Program-made: the position numbers and the translations under genes
Origin: Batkoa obscura
Lineage: Eukaryota; Entomophthoromycota; Entomophthoromycetes; Entomophthorales; Batkoaceae
Assembly (NCBI GenBank): GCA_030770535.1
Contig: JASVEC010000196.1
Span: 1 to 33,275, forward strand
Reading direction: 5' to 3'
Length of the DNA: 33,275 nt
In this document: positions 1 through 9,865 of the stretch, piece after piece
Position numbering within the stretch: position 1 is the first letter of the stretch
Layout of the letters: each line of letters opens with the position of its first letter
Notes under the pieces: generated by a model
Told to the model about the DNA's origin: nothing
Database searches by the model: none
What the model saw: only the letters and a program-made list of their open reading frames with translations

Positions 1-284
1 ACCTATGGCAATAGAAACACAAAATAAGTAATCATTTAAGTAAAAAAATCCCAAAGCTTTCCAATTATAGTAAAGTTATTTACTATAATTTGTTTTTTAA
101 TATATAGGCATATTAAGCTAAAAATAACTTTTGCTTGAAAGAGGGATTTTAGACTAACATATTTTAGAAGTAGTGGGTATTTTTGATATACTTTCTAAAA
201 ATGTAAAATCTATTAAAATATTAAACGAAAGTAAAGTAGGTCCTATAAAAACTTAATGCAAAGCTTTATTTTTAACACTGTTAA

Positions 285-387
285 TATGGGAGTGTTTTTT
301 GACTTCATTATTTTTTATATATTTTAAGCGCTATTTAAGCGGAAAATTTGTTAGTAAAATTCTTAAACACAAAAAAACACCCCCATA
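285..387 (+). repeat. Short TA-flanked inverted-repeat element, copy A (forward)
   Basis: This is one of eight copies of a roughly 100 bp element in the window. The ends are inverted repeats of about 17 bp with consensus TATGGGGRTGTTTTTTT, and the right end reads as the complement, ending CCCCCATA. The interior holds the family signatures TTAAGCGCTATTTAAG, GGAAAA and GTTAGTAAAATTCTTAAAC. TA flanks both ends, as expected of a Tc1/mariner-type target duplication. It has no coding capacity, so it is best called a MITE-like non-autonomous element. The family assignment is inference. Confidence 0.7.
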
Positions 388-889
388 TAGTAAATCAAAG
401 AAAGGTTCAACATTAACTTTAGAAAAAAATTGGTCTACTAAATTTATATTCACAATTTAACTTATTTTGAATATATATAATTTTGGAAATATTACTTAAA
501 CTTCTTATCTAGATCGTTTTATTCTATTTTGTGATATTCGACATCTATGCTTGCATGTTTAAATTTTATTTCAATATTGCATATTTTCCTATTTTTAATA
601 ACTTTAATTTTATATATATTGGATAGTGATTTAATAGATGGTAAATTTTAAATGGAACAATAGAGCATGACAAAGTTAAGGTAAAAAAATTAGAAGTTAA
701 AACTTAAGCAGAGTGTTTATCTATTACCCTCTTACAATGATAAACTATAAACTCTATCTGCATTGTAGTTTTCAAATACAAATTTTTTATACGTTTTCTA
801 ATCTCATGCATTTATATGCTTCAAACTTTATACCATTGTTATAAACGTAAGAAAAACTTAGTTTGTAAATCTATCTCAGAAACCAGGCT

Positions 890-1335
890 ATAGTACTGAA
901 ATATTCGACATCATTAATATTAGTTCCAAAAGAAAAGCACATGACTATTCTTTCCTTTAATGTATTTTGAGTAAGCAAACTTGTATCGCTTTTTGCATCA
1001 ACAAGTTATAAATGTGAACATTTTTAGATTTTAAGATGTGAAATATTATATTGCATGTCATCATACATAATTTGGTTTCCAAAATTAGTATCAAATTTGG
1101 GAATATTAAAAGAAATCATATAAGTTTGTCAAAACTGGGAATGGCTATTTTTAAATGCTTTTAGTCTACTATTTATGACTTGAGCAGCAGCATCGATAGA
1201 ATTTTCAAGTACATCATAACTACATATTTTCCTTTTTAAAACAAAATGCTTCATTATATGTAATACATTGTAGGAATTTATAACATTTTCAGATAATTTA
1301 TTATTAGTATTGGAATCACATACAATATTTTTTTA
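890..1335 (-). pseudogene. Coding-like relic, unrecognised
   Basis: On the minus strand one frame stays open for about 68 codons (1335 down to 1132) and then continues protein-like to about 890 with only a few in-frame stops. At roughly 75-80% AT a stop is expected about every 10-12 codons. The conceptual peptide is hydrophilic with normal amino-acid variety, including a segment reading LENSIDAAAQVINSRLKAF. I recognise no family. It may be a decayed gene, a fragment of a mobile element, or chance. No promoter or splice pattern supports a live gene. Confidence 0.3.
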
Positions 1336-2378
1336 ATGCAATGTTACATAGAGCATTATGTAGGATTAAAACAGAAATGAACTTTTTATTTCTAAAAGTA
1401 TCAACAATATAGCACCATAACAATTTATTATTTCAATGACTCACTTTTTACATTTATTATGTATTGTATATGCATTTGTCTACTATCACCCTTTGTATCT
1501 TAAATATGCTTATGGAACTCCAGAATTTTTAATCCAGAACTAGCGTATATTCAACATTTGGACTAGCTAAGAGAGCTTTTTATACCTAAGTCATTATTCA
1601 TTTGCTAAATAGGATTAAATAATATTTAAAGTAAATTTATTAAGGAATTCAAAAATTCAAGTTTCTAATTATATCTCAAACCTCAATAGTACATTGTTCC
1701 TAATAGCCTCACCTACAATTTCTTTAAAATTTATAACATTCACCTGTCTACAAGATAAGTTACTAATTAGAGCATTACTATATTATTTAGGAATGTAAGT
1801 AATTGATCCAGTATGTTCATATAGTTAATATTCGAAACTACACTTGCTTTGATTGAACTTTAACTGTTTAACTTTCCTAAAGCTGCATGGTTTGATACAA
1901 ATAAATATAAATAGCTTCTATGATAGTTCTTAGTAAAGAGTTTAAAGATTTGCTCTTTTTCTTTTAATAGTAATAATCAGTGCTTTAAAAAAGAAAATAT
2001 TTTAACTGGTTTAAACCGGATTTTAAGAACTTTGAATAGATCACATAGACAAAATAATGAACATAAAATAAATATTTTAATCAAATTATCAGCTATTTTG
2101 TTAAAATAAATCAAATAAAGTAATCTAAATATCACATCCAAAAAAACATGGTCAGTTGCCAATAAACTGGGTGATTCATTTAAAGCGTGACCATAAACAT
2201 ATACTTGGGAACCTAAATGATAAAAGTTGAACTTGTAAACGTATTATATGTTATAGTTTTTGTGGCTTTAAAACACATTATGTATCAAATTATCTAATCA
2301 CGAAATGATATAAAAAGACATAGTATTTCAAAAAATCTAAATATCTGTTCTTTGATATTATTACTGATTTAATCTAAT

Positions 2379-2942
2379 ATGAAATTTTCTTACTCTCTTG
2401 TTCTTGCTTCTTTGGCTTCGTTAGTTTTAGGAGCTGCTGTTAACGTCAACACTGGCTCTGATCTTCATCGTGGTGTAGATGAAGTAGAATCAGTCAGACT
2501 TCATGAATCTAGACGTCACCGTAGAGATGAAGGAGAAAACTACGGTGCCAGACGTCATCGTAGAGATGAAGAAGAAAACTATGGTGCCAGACGTCATCGT
2601 AGAGATGAAGGAGAAAGTGAGCTCAGACGCCACCGTAGAGATGAAGGAGAAAGTGAGCTCAGACGTCATCGTAGAGATGAAGAAGGAAACTATGGTGCCA
2701 GACGTCATCGTAGAGATGAAGGAGAAAGTGAGCTCAGACGTCACCGTAGAGATGAAGGAAAAAGTGAGCTCAGACGTCATCGTAGAGATGAAGAAGAAAA
2801 CTATGGTGCCAGACGTCATCGTAGAAATGAAGGAGAAAGTGAGCTCAGACGTCACCGTAGAGATGAAGAAGGATCAGCCGAGCCTCATGGAGCTAGACGT
2901 CACCGCAGAGACGAAGAAAATCTAGAAGCTCGCCGCCATTAA
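2379..2942 (+). CDS. Secreted kexin-processed repeat peptide precursor (KEP-like)
   Basis: The single-exon ORF encodes 187 residues. Residues 1-18 form a signal peptide (MKF, then a hydrophobic LVLASLASLVLG core). A 25-residue spacer follows, and then eleven units, each preceded by the pentapeptide RRHRR, with a final RRH before the stop. The units fall into two types: DE(G/E)(E/G)NYGA (units 1, 2, 5, 8) and (D/N)EG(E/K)SEL (units 3, 4, 6, 7, 9). Units 10 and 11 are divergent (DEEGSAEPHGA, DEENLEA). Dibasic RR is the classic Kex2 protease site, so the Golgi kexin would be expected to release short acidic peptides of 7-11 residues. This architecture is known from yeast alpha-factor, smut repellent proteins, Candida Ece1 and RiPP precursors. 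Repeat DNA is 36 or 39 bp per unit and nearly identical, so it expanded or was homogenised recently. The function is unknown, and no maturation enzyme lies beside it. Confidence 0.8.
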   Translation: MKFSYSLVLASLASLVLGAAVNVNTGSDLHRGVDEVESVRLHESRRHRRDEGENYGARRHRRDEEENYGARRHRRDEGESELRRHRRDEGESELRRHRRDEEGNYGARRHRRDEGESELRRHRRDEGKSELRRHRRDEEENYGARRHRRNEGESELRRHRRDEEGSAEPHGARRHRRDEENLEARRH

Positions 2943-2999
2943 ATCTACACTTATCCATATTGATCCTTTCATTCTATTACTTTAATGTTAATAACGAAT

Positions 3000-3006
3000 A
3001 ATAAAA
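3000..3006 (+). terminator. Candidate polyadenylation signal of the repeat-peptide gene
   Basis: AATAAAA lies 58 bp past the stop codon. It is followed by GGATTTT, and the local sequence can pair ATCCTTT (2963-2969) with AAAGGAT (3004-3010). The convergent LYS4 stop codon is at 3090, so this short intergenic stretch must hold both 3' ends. The motif is short and AT-rich, so chance is possible. Confidence 0.35.
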
Positions 3007-3089
3007 GGATTTTGTCATCAAAAAAAATAATTTGTTTTTTTATATAGCTATTTATTCATACTTAATATAACTGGAACTTTAAACAGCAT

Positions 3090-5262
3090 TTATATATTCA
3101 ATTCATTTCTAACCCAGTTTTCTAGCCCATTAAGTACAACTAACTGTTGCTGTTGTATTCCGACTGGATCAAATGAGAAGGTTTTAACTATTTGATCCTT
3201 TTCAACTACATTGACTTTAGAGTTGATAAAGTCTAAGGATAGTTGATATCTTAATTTAACTGTATTGGTGACATTAATATCGACTAATGTCCTTAAATAG
3301 TCAATCAATTTTGGGATAGTTAAGACTAGCACACCATTGTTAATCGCGTTTCTCTTATAAGTTTCTGAATATGAACCAGCAACTATAGCTTGTATTTTAC
3401 ATGCTTTAAATACGGTTGCTGCCTGTTCTCTACTAGACCCTGTACCAAAATTATAACCTCCGATTAAGATATCTCCCTGAAAACTTTATTAAATCAAGAA
3501 ACTATTTATAAAAACGAGCTTACTTCTTTTAAGATATTTAAAAAATTAGAGTCGAAATTTTCCATAGCAACATTACGCATTTCACTCATAGTCAGATTAT
3601 CATTATAAGTATGTTTTCCAGCGTAAATGGCATCAGTATTCAAATTATCTTTATTCCCAATGTATAATATTTCTCCACTTATACTATTAGGAAATCCCTC
3701 TAATATCTCATTTTTCTTATCCCTTTTTTCACTCTTAACAACAGGTACTTCAGTTATTTCAAATTTTGCTGGTTTCTCTGTTGAACTAATTCTAGGTGGT
3801 GCACTAATATACCCATTTAAACATGAAGCAGCCACAACAGCTAAAATTGTTAGTTCCAGTCTATTATAGCTAAGATTATATTGATATACCTGGGGATGCT
3901 AAATAGGCGAATGCGTTCTTTGATCCCATTCTACCTTTGAAGTTCCTATTGGATGCAGAGATACCTACTTCCCCATCGGTTAGAAGACCAGTTCCCAAAC
4001 CTACACAAGGTCCACAACCAGAAGGTAATGGTATAGCACCTGCATTAACTAAAGTATTCCAATAGCCTAGATTTTCAGCATCTACTTGTACCTCTTTTGA
4101 TGCTGCAGCAATGTAAAATTGTATCCCATCCTTGATTTTTTTCCCATCTAATATTGAAGCTGCTTGTTTGATATCACTCAACCTTGAGTTAGTGCATGAA
4201 ACCAAATATGCTTTATCTACTTTTATTTTTTGAGCCTCTAAATTGTTAGCTGAATCTGCTATGCTAATTGAGTTTGGCCCACATACATAAGGCTGGATTG
4301 TGCTCAAGTCCAATCTAATATGTTTCGAGTACACAGAATCCTTATCTGGATGGATTGGCTCATTCTTCAATTTATCAATTGACTCTTTATTAATTCTTTC
4401 ATGTTTGTCGCCCAGTTTTAACATCCTCTTATTATAATAATCAATAGTAACATCATCTATTGGAAATATACAACCAAGGGCACCCCATTCAGTTGACATG
4501 TTAGAAATAGTCAATCTGTCGTCAATGTTCAATTTACTATTGGGACTCACTTCAATGATATGGTTCAATACTTGATCTTTGTTAAACAAATGGCATAATG
4601 TAATGATAACATCCTTTCCGGTAACACCTTCATTTAATTCATTAATGAATTCTAATTTAACCACTTTAGGTATTTGCCACCATGTTTTACCAGTAGCCCA
4701 AACTGCGGCTGCGTCAGTCCTTACCAATGGTGTCCCTAAACAACCTACACCACCATACATGTTTGAATGTGAATCACTAGCTACTGTAAATGTATTCGGG
4801 ATGGCATATCCCTGTTCTATCATTATTTGGTGACCTATTCCATCACCAGCTTTATAAAAATCAACACTATTACTTTTAGCAAATTGCTCAATATTTTCGT
4901 ATTTTGCTAAATTGATATCACTTTTGTTTTGCACATCATGATCTATTGTATATACTAATTGAGAAGGTTCATGAACTTTCTTAACTCCAATAGATTTAAA
5001 TCTAATATATTTAATTAAAAAAACTATATTTAAATAATACTTACTTTTTTATAACAGCAGCGGTATTATCATGAGTCATAATACGATGTGGCTTAATAGT
5101 AACAAAATTACCTGCTTTTACCAATCCTGTGTTATTTAGTACATATTTTTGGGTTATTTTCTCAACTAAATTTTGTCCATGGGTTACCTTACTAGAAGAT
5201 ATACCTCTATTGTTTAGTCTGGTTGGATTGGCCTTAGTGGCTTTTATAAAGTTCATCAACAT
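3090..5262 (-). CDS. LYS4: Homoaconitase, mitochondrial (lysine biosynthesis)
   Basis: Homoaconitase converts homocitrate/cis-homoaconitate to homoisocitrate in the mitochondrial alpha-aminoadipate pathway. I infer four exons on the minus strand: 5262-5045, 5001-3890, 3840-3524 and 3476-3090. The introns are 43, 49 and 47 bp with GTAAGT, GTATAT and GTAAGC donors and AG acceptors. Joined, they give 677 residues, close to the yeast protein (about 690). The first 25 or so residues are Arg/Lys-rich without acids, fitting a mitochondrial presequence. The [4Fe-4S] ligands are visible as Cys342 (VSCTNSR) and Cys402/Cys405 (SGCGPCVGLGTG). SDSHSNMYGGVGCLGT and ASNRNFKGRMGS are aconitase-family active-site segments. 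The C-terminal swivel domain carries NFGTGSSREQA (about 559-568). All junctions restore conserved sequence. A Gcn4-type box lies 64 bp upstream. Confidence in identity is very high; exact splice sites are inferred. Confidence 0.95.
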
Positions 5263-5865
5263 TATTTAATTCAATTGATAACCTTGATCATATCATTTAG
5301 TCCTTTTTATACTATTTTCTGCCAATGACTCATTGTTTATCATTTGCTGCTTTATTGTGGTACCTTAAACTTGATTTTTATAGTTAGTTTTCATTTAATA
5401 TCTTTTTTTAGTAACAACATGTGTTGTTATCTTTAAATACTAACTTATTTAAGTAATGTAATACTAACTTTTTTATACATTATTTTAAATATATTAAAAC
5501 TCTTCTTAACAATACATTGCTTCTTATTCACATATAATGAAATAACAGTATTAAAAATAAGTTTAGGTATTTTATTTCGCAATATTTTTTTAACAAAAGT
5601 TATTTTTTACTTAGGACTTTATAGTTCTAAGTTTATCCCTAATACTTTATTGGAACATGGATTTAAAGTTTGAGTTTAAAATTTTAAAATTGTTGATATT
5701 AATCATACTATATTATTATTTATCTAAAGAATAAGATCTATTTTAATCATAAAAAAATCTCTATCAAAAAGAACAGACTTTTAAAACAATTTGTAATGAT
5801 TGGATAAACAATTAATCCCATTATTATTTTTATCTTTTGGAGCGAAAAAATAACTCTTTTAAAAT
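5263..5865. other. Divergent promoter region between LYS4 and MRPL31
   Basis: This 603 bp AT-rich region separates two genes transcribed away from each other. Apart from the Gcn4-type box at 5326-5332 I see no recognisable element. TATA-like strings occur throughout and cannot be told from background composition. Confidence 0.5.
5326..5332 (-). promoter_or_regulatory. Gcn4/Cpc1-type box (TGACTCA) upstream of LYS4
   Basis: The sequence reads ATGACTCAT (5325-5333), the perfect palindromic consensus of the bZIP activator Gcn4/Cpc1, 64 bp upstream of the LYS4 start codon. Amino-acid biosynthesis genes, lysine genes included, are classic targets of general amino-acid control. TGACTCA also occurs at 1437-1443 and 10109-10115 without a sensible target, which is close to chance expectation. 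Position and gene identity, rather than the motif alone, make this one credible. Confidence 0.6.
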
Positions 5866-6283
5866 ATGTTTGGAGCATTTAGAGCATCGAGTGTAAGCTT
5901 AGGTGGATTATTATGGTAAGATGCTTTTTAAAATAAAGTTATAAAGCTAAATAACAAATAGGAAAGTACCATGGAGAATGAGTGCTAGTCGTAAGGCTAA
6001 TGTTCGTAAGAGATTAAAGCAAGTAGATGAAGTAGTCGAACAGCTTAATCAATCCGGGTTTACATGTAGACGATTGGTATATATATAATATTTAAACTAC
6101 GTATGACTTGACTAAATGATTAAATAGGAGGAATTCAATAAATTGCCTAAAGAAAATGAAATGACTCCAAGAGAAAAATATACTGTATTTTCAAAATCAG
6201 CTAAAGGACATCGTAAAGCCCTCCATAAAGTTCCTAAATACACAAAAACACCTCATCCAAGAGTTTCCCCACCAGGATTTTAA
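5866..6283 (+). CDS. MRPL31: Mitochondrial large-subunit ribosomal protein mL60
   Basis: This is a fungal-type component of the mitochondrial large ribosomal subunit. Three exons, 5866-5915, 5962-6076 and 6128-6283, are separated by introns of 46 bp (GTAAGA...TAG) and 51 bp (GTATAT...TAG). Together they encode 106 residues, so no single exon is long enough to stand out. The start MFGAFRASSVSLGGLLWKVPWRMS closely matches the yeast protein's MFG...GGLLWKIPWRMS. The rest is strongly basic and shows the family blocks LPKENEMTPREKY and GHRKALHKVPKYTK. It is somewhat shorter than yeast MRPL31 (about 131). The two junctions fall inside conserved motifs (W|K and RRL|EEF), which supports them. An AT-rich 3' region follows. 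The gene is divergent from LYS4, and coregulation is not implied. Confidence 0.9.
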
Positions 6284-7395
6284 GTGATGGGGGTAGAAGC
6301 ACACTAAAAAAATTTAAAGAAATAGATGATTTAATTTAACTAAATTATTTTGGTAACATTTTGAATTTAATTAACTGCAATTATAGATTTTTTTTAATTT
6401 TTATAAATATATTTAAAACTTGGTGTAGCAGTGTTTTTTTAGCCACATTCATATTAAGCTCGGTCTACTAAAGTCAGATTTTATAAAGCAGTAGAAAAAT
6501 AGCTTAAGCAATTCTCTATAAGAATATACTATAACAAAACAAAATGGATTCTTTTTATTTTATTTGATAGCTCAAAGCTGCTGTTGTATATGAATATTCA
6601 AATTGTGCTTAAAACAATTTTATAGTTTTGTATAGCTATAAGGCTATGAATTATTGTAAACTATGGGACAAAGTAATTTTTGTGTTTAATTATATCTGAT
6701 TTTATTTAAAAATTTTCGAGTCATAACCAGCATACTATATCAGATAAAATCCATATTATACTATCAATAAATATGTACAAACTAACAAAATTAGCTACTA
6801 TGTTTCAATCTTCGTACTATAAATTATAGTTTTGTTTTACTGCCTTAAATTATACTATTTAAAATATTACGCTTTTTAACCCTCAAGTATCAATTGTCTG
6901 GAAAAAATTCCGTTCGATTAAATCATAATTTCGAGTCAATCCTGTCAACTAGATCAATTTCTTTAGAACCCAGTACCTAAAAGGCTAGTTTGGTATAAAC
7001 AATACAAGTAATGCTCGCCATGATTTTGTTTTGATTTAAAAACATATGTACGGCAATGCTTGTCTACAGTACTCAAGTGGTCAATAGATTAGAACATAAG
7101 AATAATATTAAAATCGGAAGAATTAGAACTGGCTTTTTAGTGCTTTAAACTAACATTGTTTTTAACAAAGCAGTGCTATATTTATTGTGAAATAAACGCT
7201 ATCAATGATATTATAATTAAAATTGATATCTGGAATATAATATTAGATTTATTATTTTTAACTTTATTTTTATTGCAAAGTGGTAAATCTGATTAAAAGG
7301 CAAAAGGAAAATATTGACGAAAAGACTCGGCCGAAGTTATTGTAAATAGAAATTAAGATTGCGTATTACTGAAAGCATAGAATTTAACTTAAAAT
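6284..7395. other. Intergenic, nothing recognised
   Basis: This 1.1 kb region separates the 3' ends of MRPL31 (plus) and beta-tubulin (minus), so it should contain only terminators of both. No open frame, tRNA or family repeat is evident. A TGTTTTTTTAG string near 6430 vaguely resembles the start of the short inverted-repeat element, but the match does not continue. Confidence 0.5.
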
Positions 7396-8814
7396 TTATT
7401 CCATACCTTCATCATCGTAATGAGCTTCTCCTTCCATTTCACCCATATCTTCTTCAGCTTCATACTCAACATCTTCACCAACAGTAGCTTCTTGATATTG
7501 TTGATATTCGGATACTAAATCATTCATATTGGACTCGGCTTCAGTGAATTCCATCTCATCCATACCTTCAGTAGTGTACCAATGGGTGAAAGCTTTACGA
7601 CGGAACATAGAAGTGAATTGTTCGTTAACACGTTTGAAAAGCTCTTGGATAGCAGTGTTATTACCAACGAAAGTAGATGACATTTTAAGGCCTGCTGGTG
7701 GAATGTTACATACAGCAGTCTTAACATTGTGTGGAATCCATTCAACGAAGTAGTCTGAGTTCTTTGTACGAACATCAGCCATTTGTTGTTCAACTTCTTT
7801 CATTGAAAGACGGCCACGGAAGAAAGCAGCGCAAGTTAAATAACGTCCATGACGTGGGTCAGAAGCAGCCATCATATTTCTGGCATCGAACATTTGAGCA
7901 GTAAGTTCTGGAACAGTAATGGCGTTGTACTGCTTAGAACCTTGGGCAGTAAGAGGAGCAAAACCAATCATGAAGAAATGAAGACGTGGGAAAGGAATTA
8001 AATTGACAGCAAGCTTACGTAAATCTGCGTTAAGTTGTCCTGGGAAACGAAGAGAGGTAGTGATACCTGACATAACTTGGGAAACAAGATGATTAAGATC
8101 ACCATAGTTAGGGCTAGAAAGTTTAAGAGTACGGAAGCAGATATCATAAAGGGCTTCGTTATCAATACAGAAAGTCTCATCAGCATTTTCAACTAAATGA
8201 TGTACGGTAAGGGTAGCGTTATAAGGTTCGACAACAGTGTCTGAAACTTTTGGGGATGGAACAACGGAGAAAGTACACATCATACGATCTGGAAATTCTT
8301 CACGAATCTTAGAAATAAGAAGAGAACCAAGACCTGAACCAGTACCACCACCAAGAGAATGGGCAACTTGGAAACCTTGAAGGGAGTCACAACCTTCGGC
8401 TTCTTTACGGACAACTTCGAGGATAGAATCAACAAGTTCAGCACCTTCAGTGTAGTAACCCTTAGCCCAATTGTTACCAGCACCGGATTGTCCATAAATG
8501 AAGTTATCTGGTCGGAACATTTTTCCAATAGGACCGGAACGGATAGCATCCATTGTTCCTGGTTCTAAATCGACTAAGATAGACCTAGCCAGATTAAAAT
8601 TCTGTAAATACTAAGTATATTAAAATTACCTTGGGACATATCTACCATCAGCAGCTTCGTTATAGTAAACATTGATACGTTCTAATTGTTGATCATCAGA
8701 TCCACCATAGATACCATCACTGAGAATACCATGTTCTTCAGAGATAACTTCCCAAAATTTGGTACCGATTTGATTACCACATTGACCAGTTTGGATATGA
8801 ACAATTTCTCTCAT
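7396..8814 (-). CDS. TUB2: Beta-tubulin
   Basis: Beta-tubulin is the GTP-hydrolysing subunit of the microtubule heterodimer. Two exons, 8814-8630 and 8584-7396, are split by a 45 bp intron (GTAATT...CTAG), giving 457 residues. The junction restores [15 protein letters not shown]. The N-terminal MREI tetrapeptide is present, which in animals mediates tubulin mRNA autoregulation. The GTP loop GGGTGSG is at 140-146. The C-terminus is a long acidic Glu/Asp/Gly tail (from about 430), making the protein roughly ten residues longer than common fungal beta-tubulins. Phe167, Glu198 and Phe200 are the residues found in benzimidazole-sensitive fungal tubulins. Codon choice is less AT-biased than in neighbouring genes, as expected of a highly expressed gene. 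Only one tubulin lies in the window, so paralogue status is unknown. Confidence 0.97.
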
Positions 8815-8894
8815 TTTATAATATTAGTATTAAACTTATTAAAGGAGGTAGGTATTGTGTAAAATTCTCAATTTATTTGTTTTATTAAGGGTGA

Positions 8895-9280
8895 TGTATT
8901 AAAACCAACCAATCCAATCAACTATTGCTTTATGGAATTGGGATATGGCCAATCATACTTGACCATTCAACCAGAACAGGAGATTTTTATTTTCCCCATT
9001 CATCCAATAAAAGTTCTAAGTTTTATGAGTAGTTCTTATTGGCCCAATAAGGATTGAAGTATTATACAACTTATTGAAACTGACAAATTAAATTCAGATC
9101 ATCCAAGGTTTTTTAAACATGAAGATAGGAAGCCAAAAGTGATTGGATTTGATGACTGAAATGTAATTCTCCCATTTGATTTAAATTTAGTTGGGGAAGA
9201 AGCGGCTATTAGGAAAATAAATCCCATCAAGAAACTATTAAGCTTTGGATTGAAAAAACGTCACAAATTTATTAATTGAT
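8895..9280 (+). pseudogene. Coding-like relic, unrecognised
   Basis: On the plus strand one frame is open for 45 codons (8895-9029, containing DHSTRTGDFYFPHSS). A different frame continues from about 9058 for roughly 72 codons with a single stop (IQLIETDKLNSDHPRFFKHE, later VGEEAAIRKINPIKK). GC content is visibly higher than in flanking DNA. No start codon, splice pattern or family could be recognised. It may be a broken gene or element fragment. It coincides with the CCAAT boxes, so an alternative is that the higher GC simply reflects a promoter. Confidence 0.35.
8909..9051. promoter_or_regulatory. Cluster of CCAAT boxes upstream of beta-tubulin
   Basis: Within 143 bp there are CCAAT motifs at 8909-8913, 8914-8918, 8949-8953, 9004-9008 and 9044-9048, and the reverse ATTGG at 9038-9042. 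The last two form the perfect palindrome CTTATTGGCCCAATAAG (9035-9051). CCAAT is bound by the HAP/CBF (NF-Y) complex. The cluster starts 95 bp upstream of the tubulin start codon, a typical promoter distance. Some boxes may simply belong to the coding-like relic in the same place. Confidence 0.4.
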
Positions 9281-9762
9281 AGCTTAAAATAGCCAATTTG
9301 AAATAAAAACAGGTTTAAAAAGGCTATTTTAAAATATTGGCCAAAGCTATCTGTCAAGTATTTATTGATAATAGTTTTGTGTATTAAAAGAGCTTTAAAT
9401 TATAGCCGCGATTTATTTGAATCGTAGGTAAAATATTTTAATAATAATGCTTTTTCCTAAGTAAGCACTATATTATAAAAAACCATTGACTAGAAAACAT
9501 AAATATTGTATTGAAAAATGTATTTAACTAAAAATTAAAAATTATTCACTGAATTTTCATATCTTATTTTTGTGAGTTAATGTCTCTTAAAACAATAAAC
9601 CAAGTAGGACATACGGTATTATACAAGTTTGAAGTAACAAAGGTGTTAATAAAAAACCAATGAAAATTAATAATTTTAAATTGCCTGATTTTCGAGAATG
9701 TATTTACCCCCATTAACTTTACTAAAGCTGCTGATTTTTAACTATCAATTGATTTGGATCCA

Positions 9763-9865
9763 TATGGGAATGTTTTTTTGCGTTTAAGAATTTTATTAAT
9801 AAATTTTCCGCTCAAATAGTGCCTAAAAGATGGAAAAAGTAATGAAGCCAAAAAATACCCCCGTA
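9763..9865 (-). repeat. Short TA-flanked inverted-repeat element, copy B (reverse)
   Basis: Read on the minus strand this copy starts TACGGGGGTATTTTTTGG, continues with the family blocks CTTCATTAC, TTTTTCCATC and GGAAAATTT, and ends ATTCCCATATG. TA flanks both ends. The right inverted repeat has diverged by one base (CCCCCG). It has no coding capacity. Confidence 0.7.

Larger units (their letters stand above)
1..2378. other. AT-rich gene-poor region
   Basis: No intact gene is visible here. The stretch contains one short inverted-repeat element (285-387) and a coding-like relic on the minus strand (about 890-1335), both listed separately. A 61-codon open frame at 1977-2162 on the minus strand has no recognisable motif, and its length is expected by chance at this base composition. 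The last 100 bp before 2379 should hold the promoter of the repeat-peptide gene, but I see no clear TATA element or factor site. Confidence 0.6.

Noticed and set aside
1437-1443. Another TGACTCA (also at 10109-10115)
   Set aside because: No amino-acid gene is nearby, and the count is at chance level for this composition.
1977-2162. 61-codon minus-strand ORF
   Set aside because: It has a hydrophobic, Phe/Leu/Ile-rich composition, no motif and no coding-like codon choice.
2490-2855. Overlapping minus-strand (121 codons) and plus-strand (2503-2925, 140 codons) frames in the repeat-peptide gene
   Set aside because: They are by-products of a stop-free tandem repeat whose unit length is a multiple of three. 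Only the frame at 2379 has a signal peptide and Kex2 spacing.
2379-2942. Dikaritin/ustiloxin-type RiPP precursor
   Set aside because: The NYGA units contain a Tyr that such cores need, but the equally frequent SEL units do not, and no UstY-like (DUF3328) or tyrosinase-like gene lies in the window. The P450 7 kb away is not evidence for a cluster.
6428-6470. Further truncated copy of the short inverted-repeat element
   Set aside because: Only TGTTTTTTTAG and a TTAAGC string match; the ends and the central block are absent.
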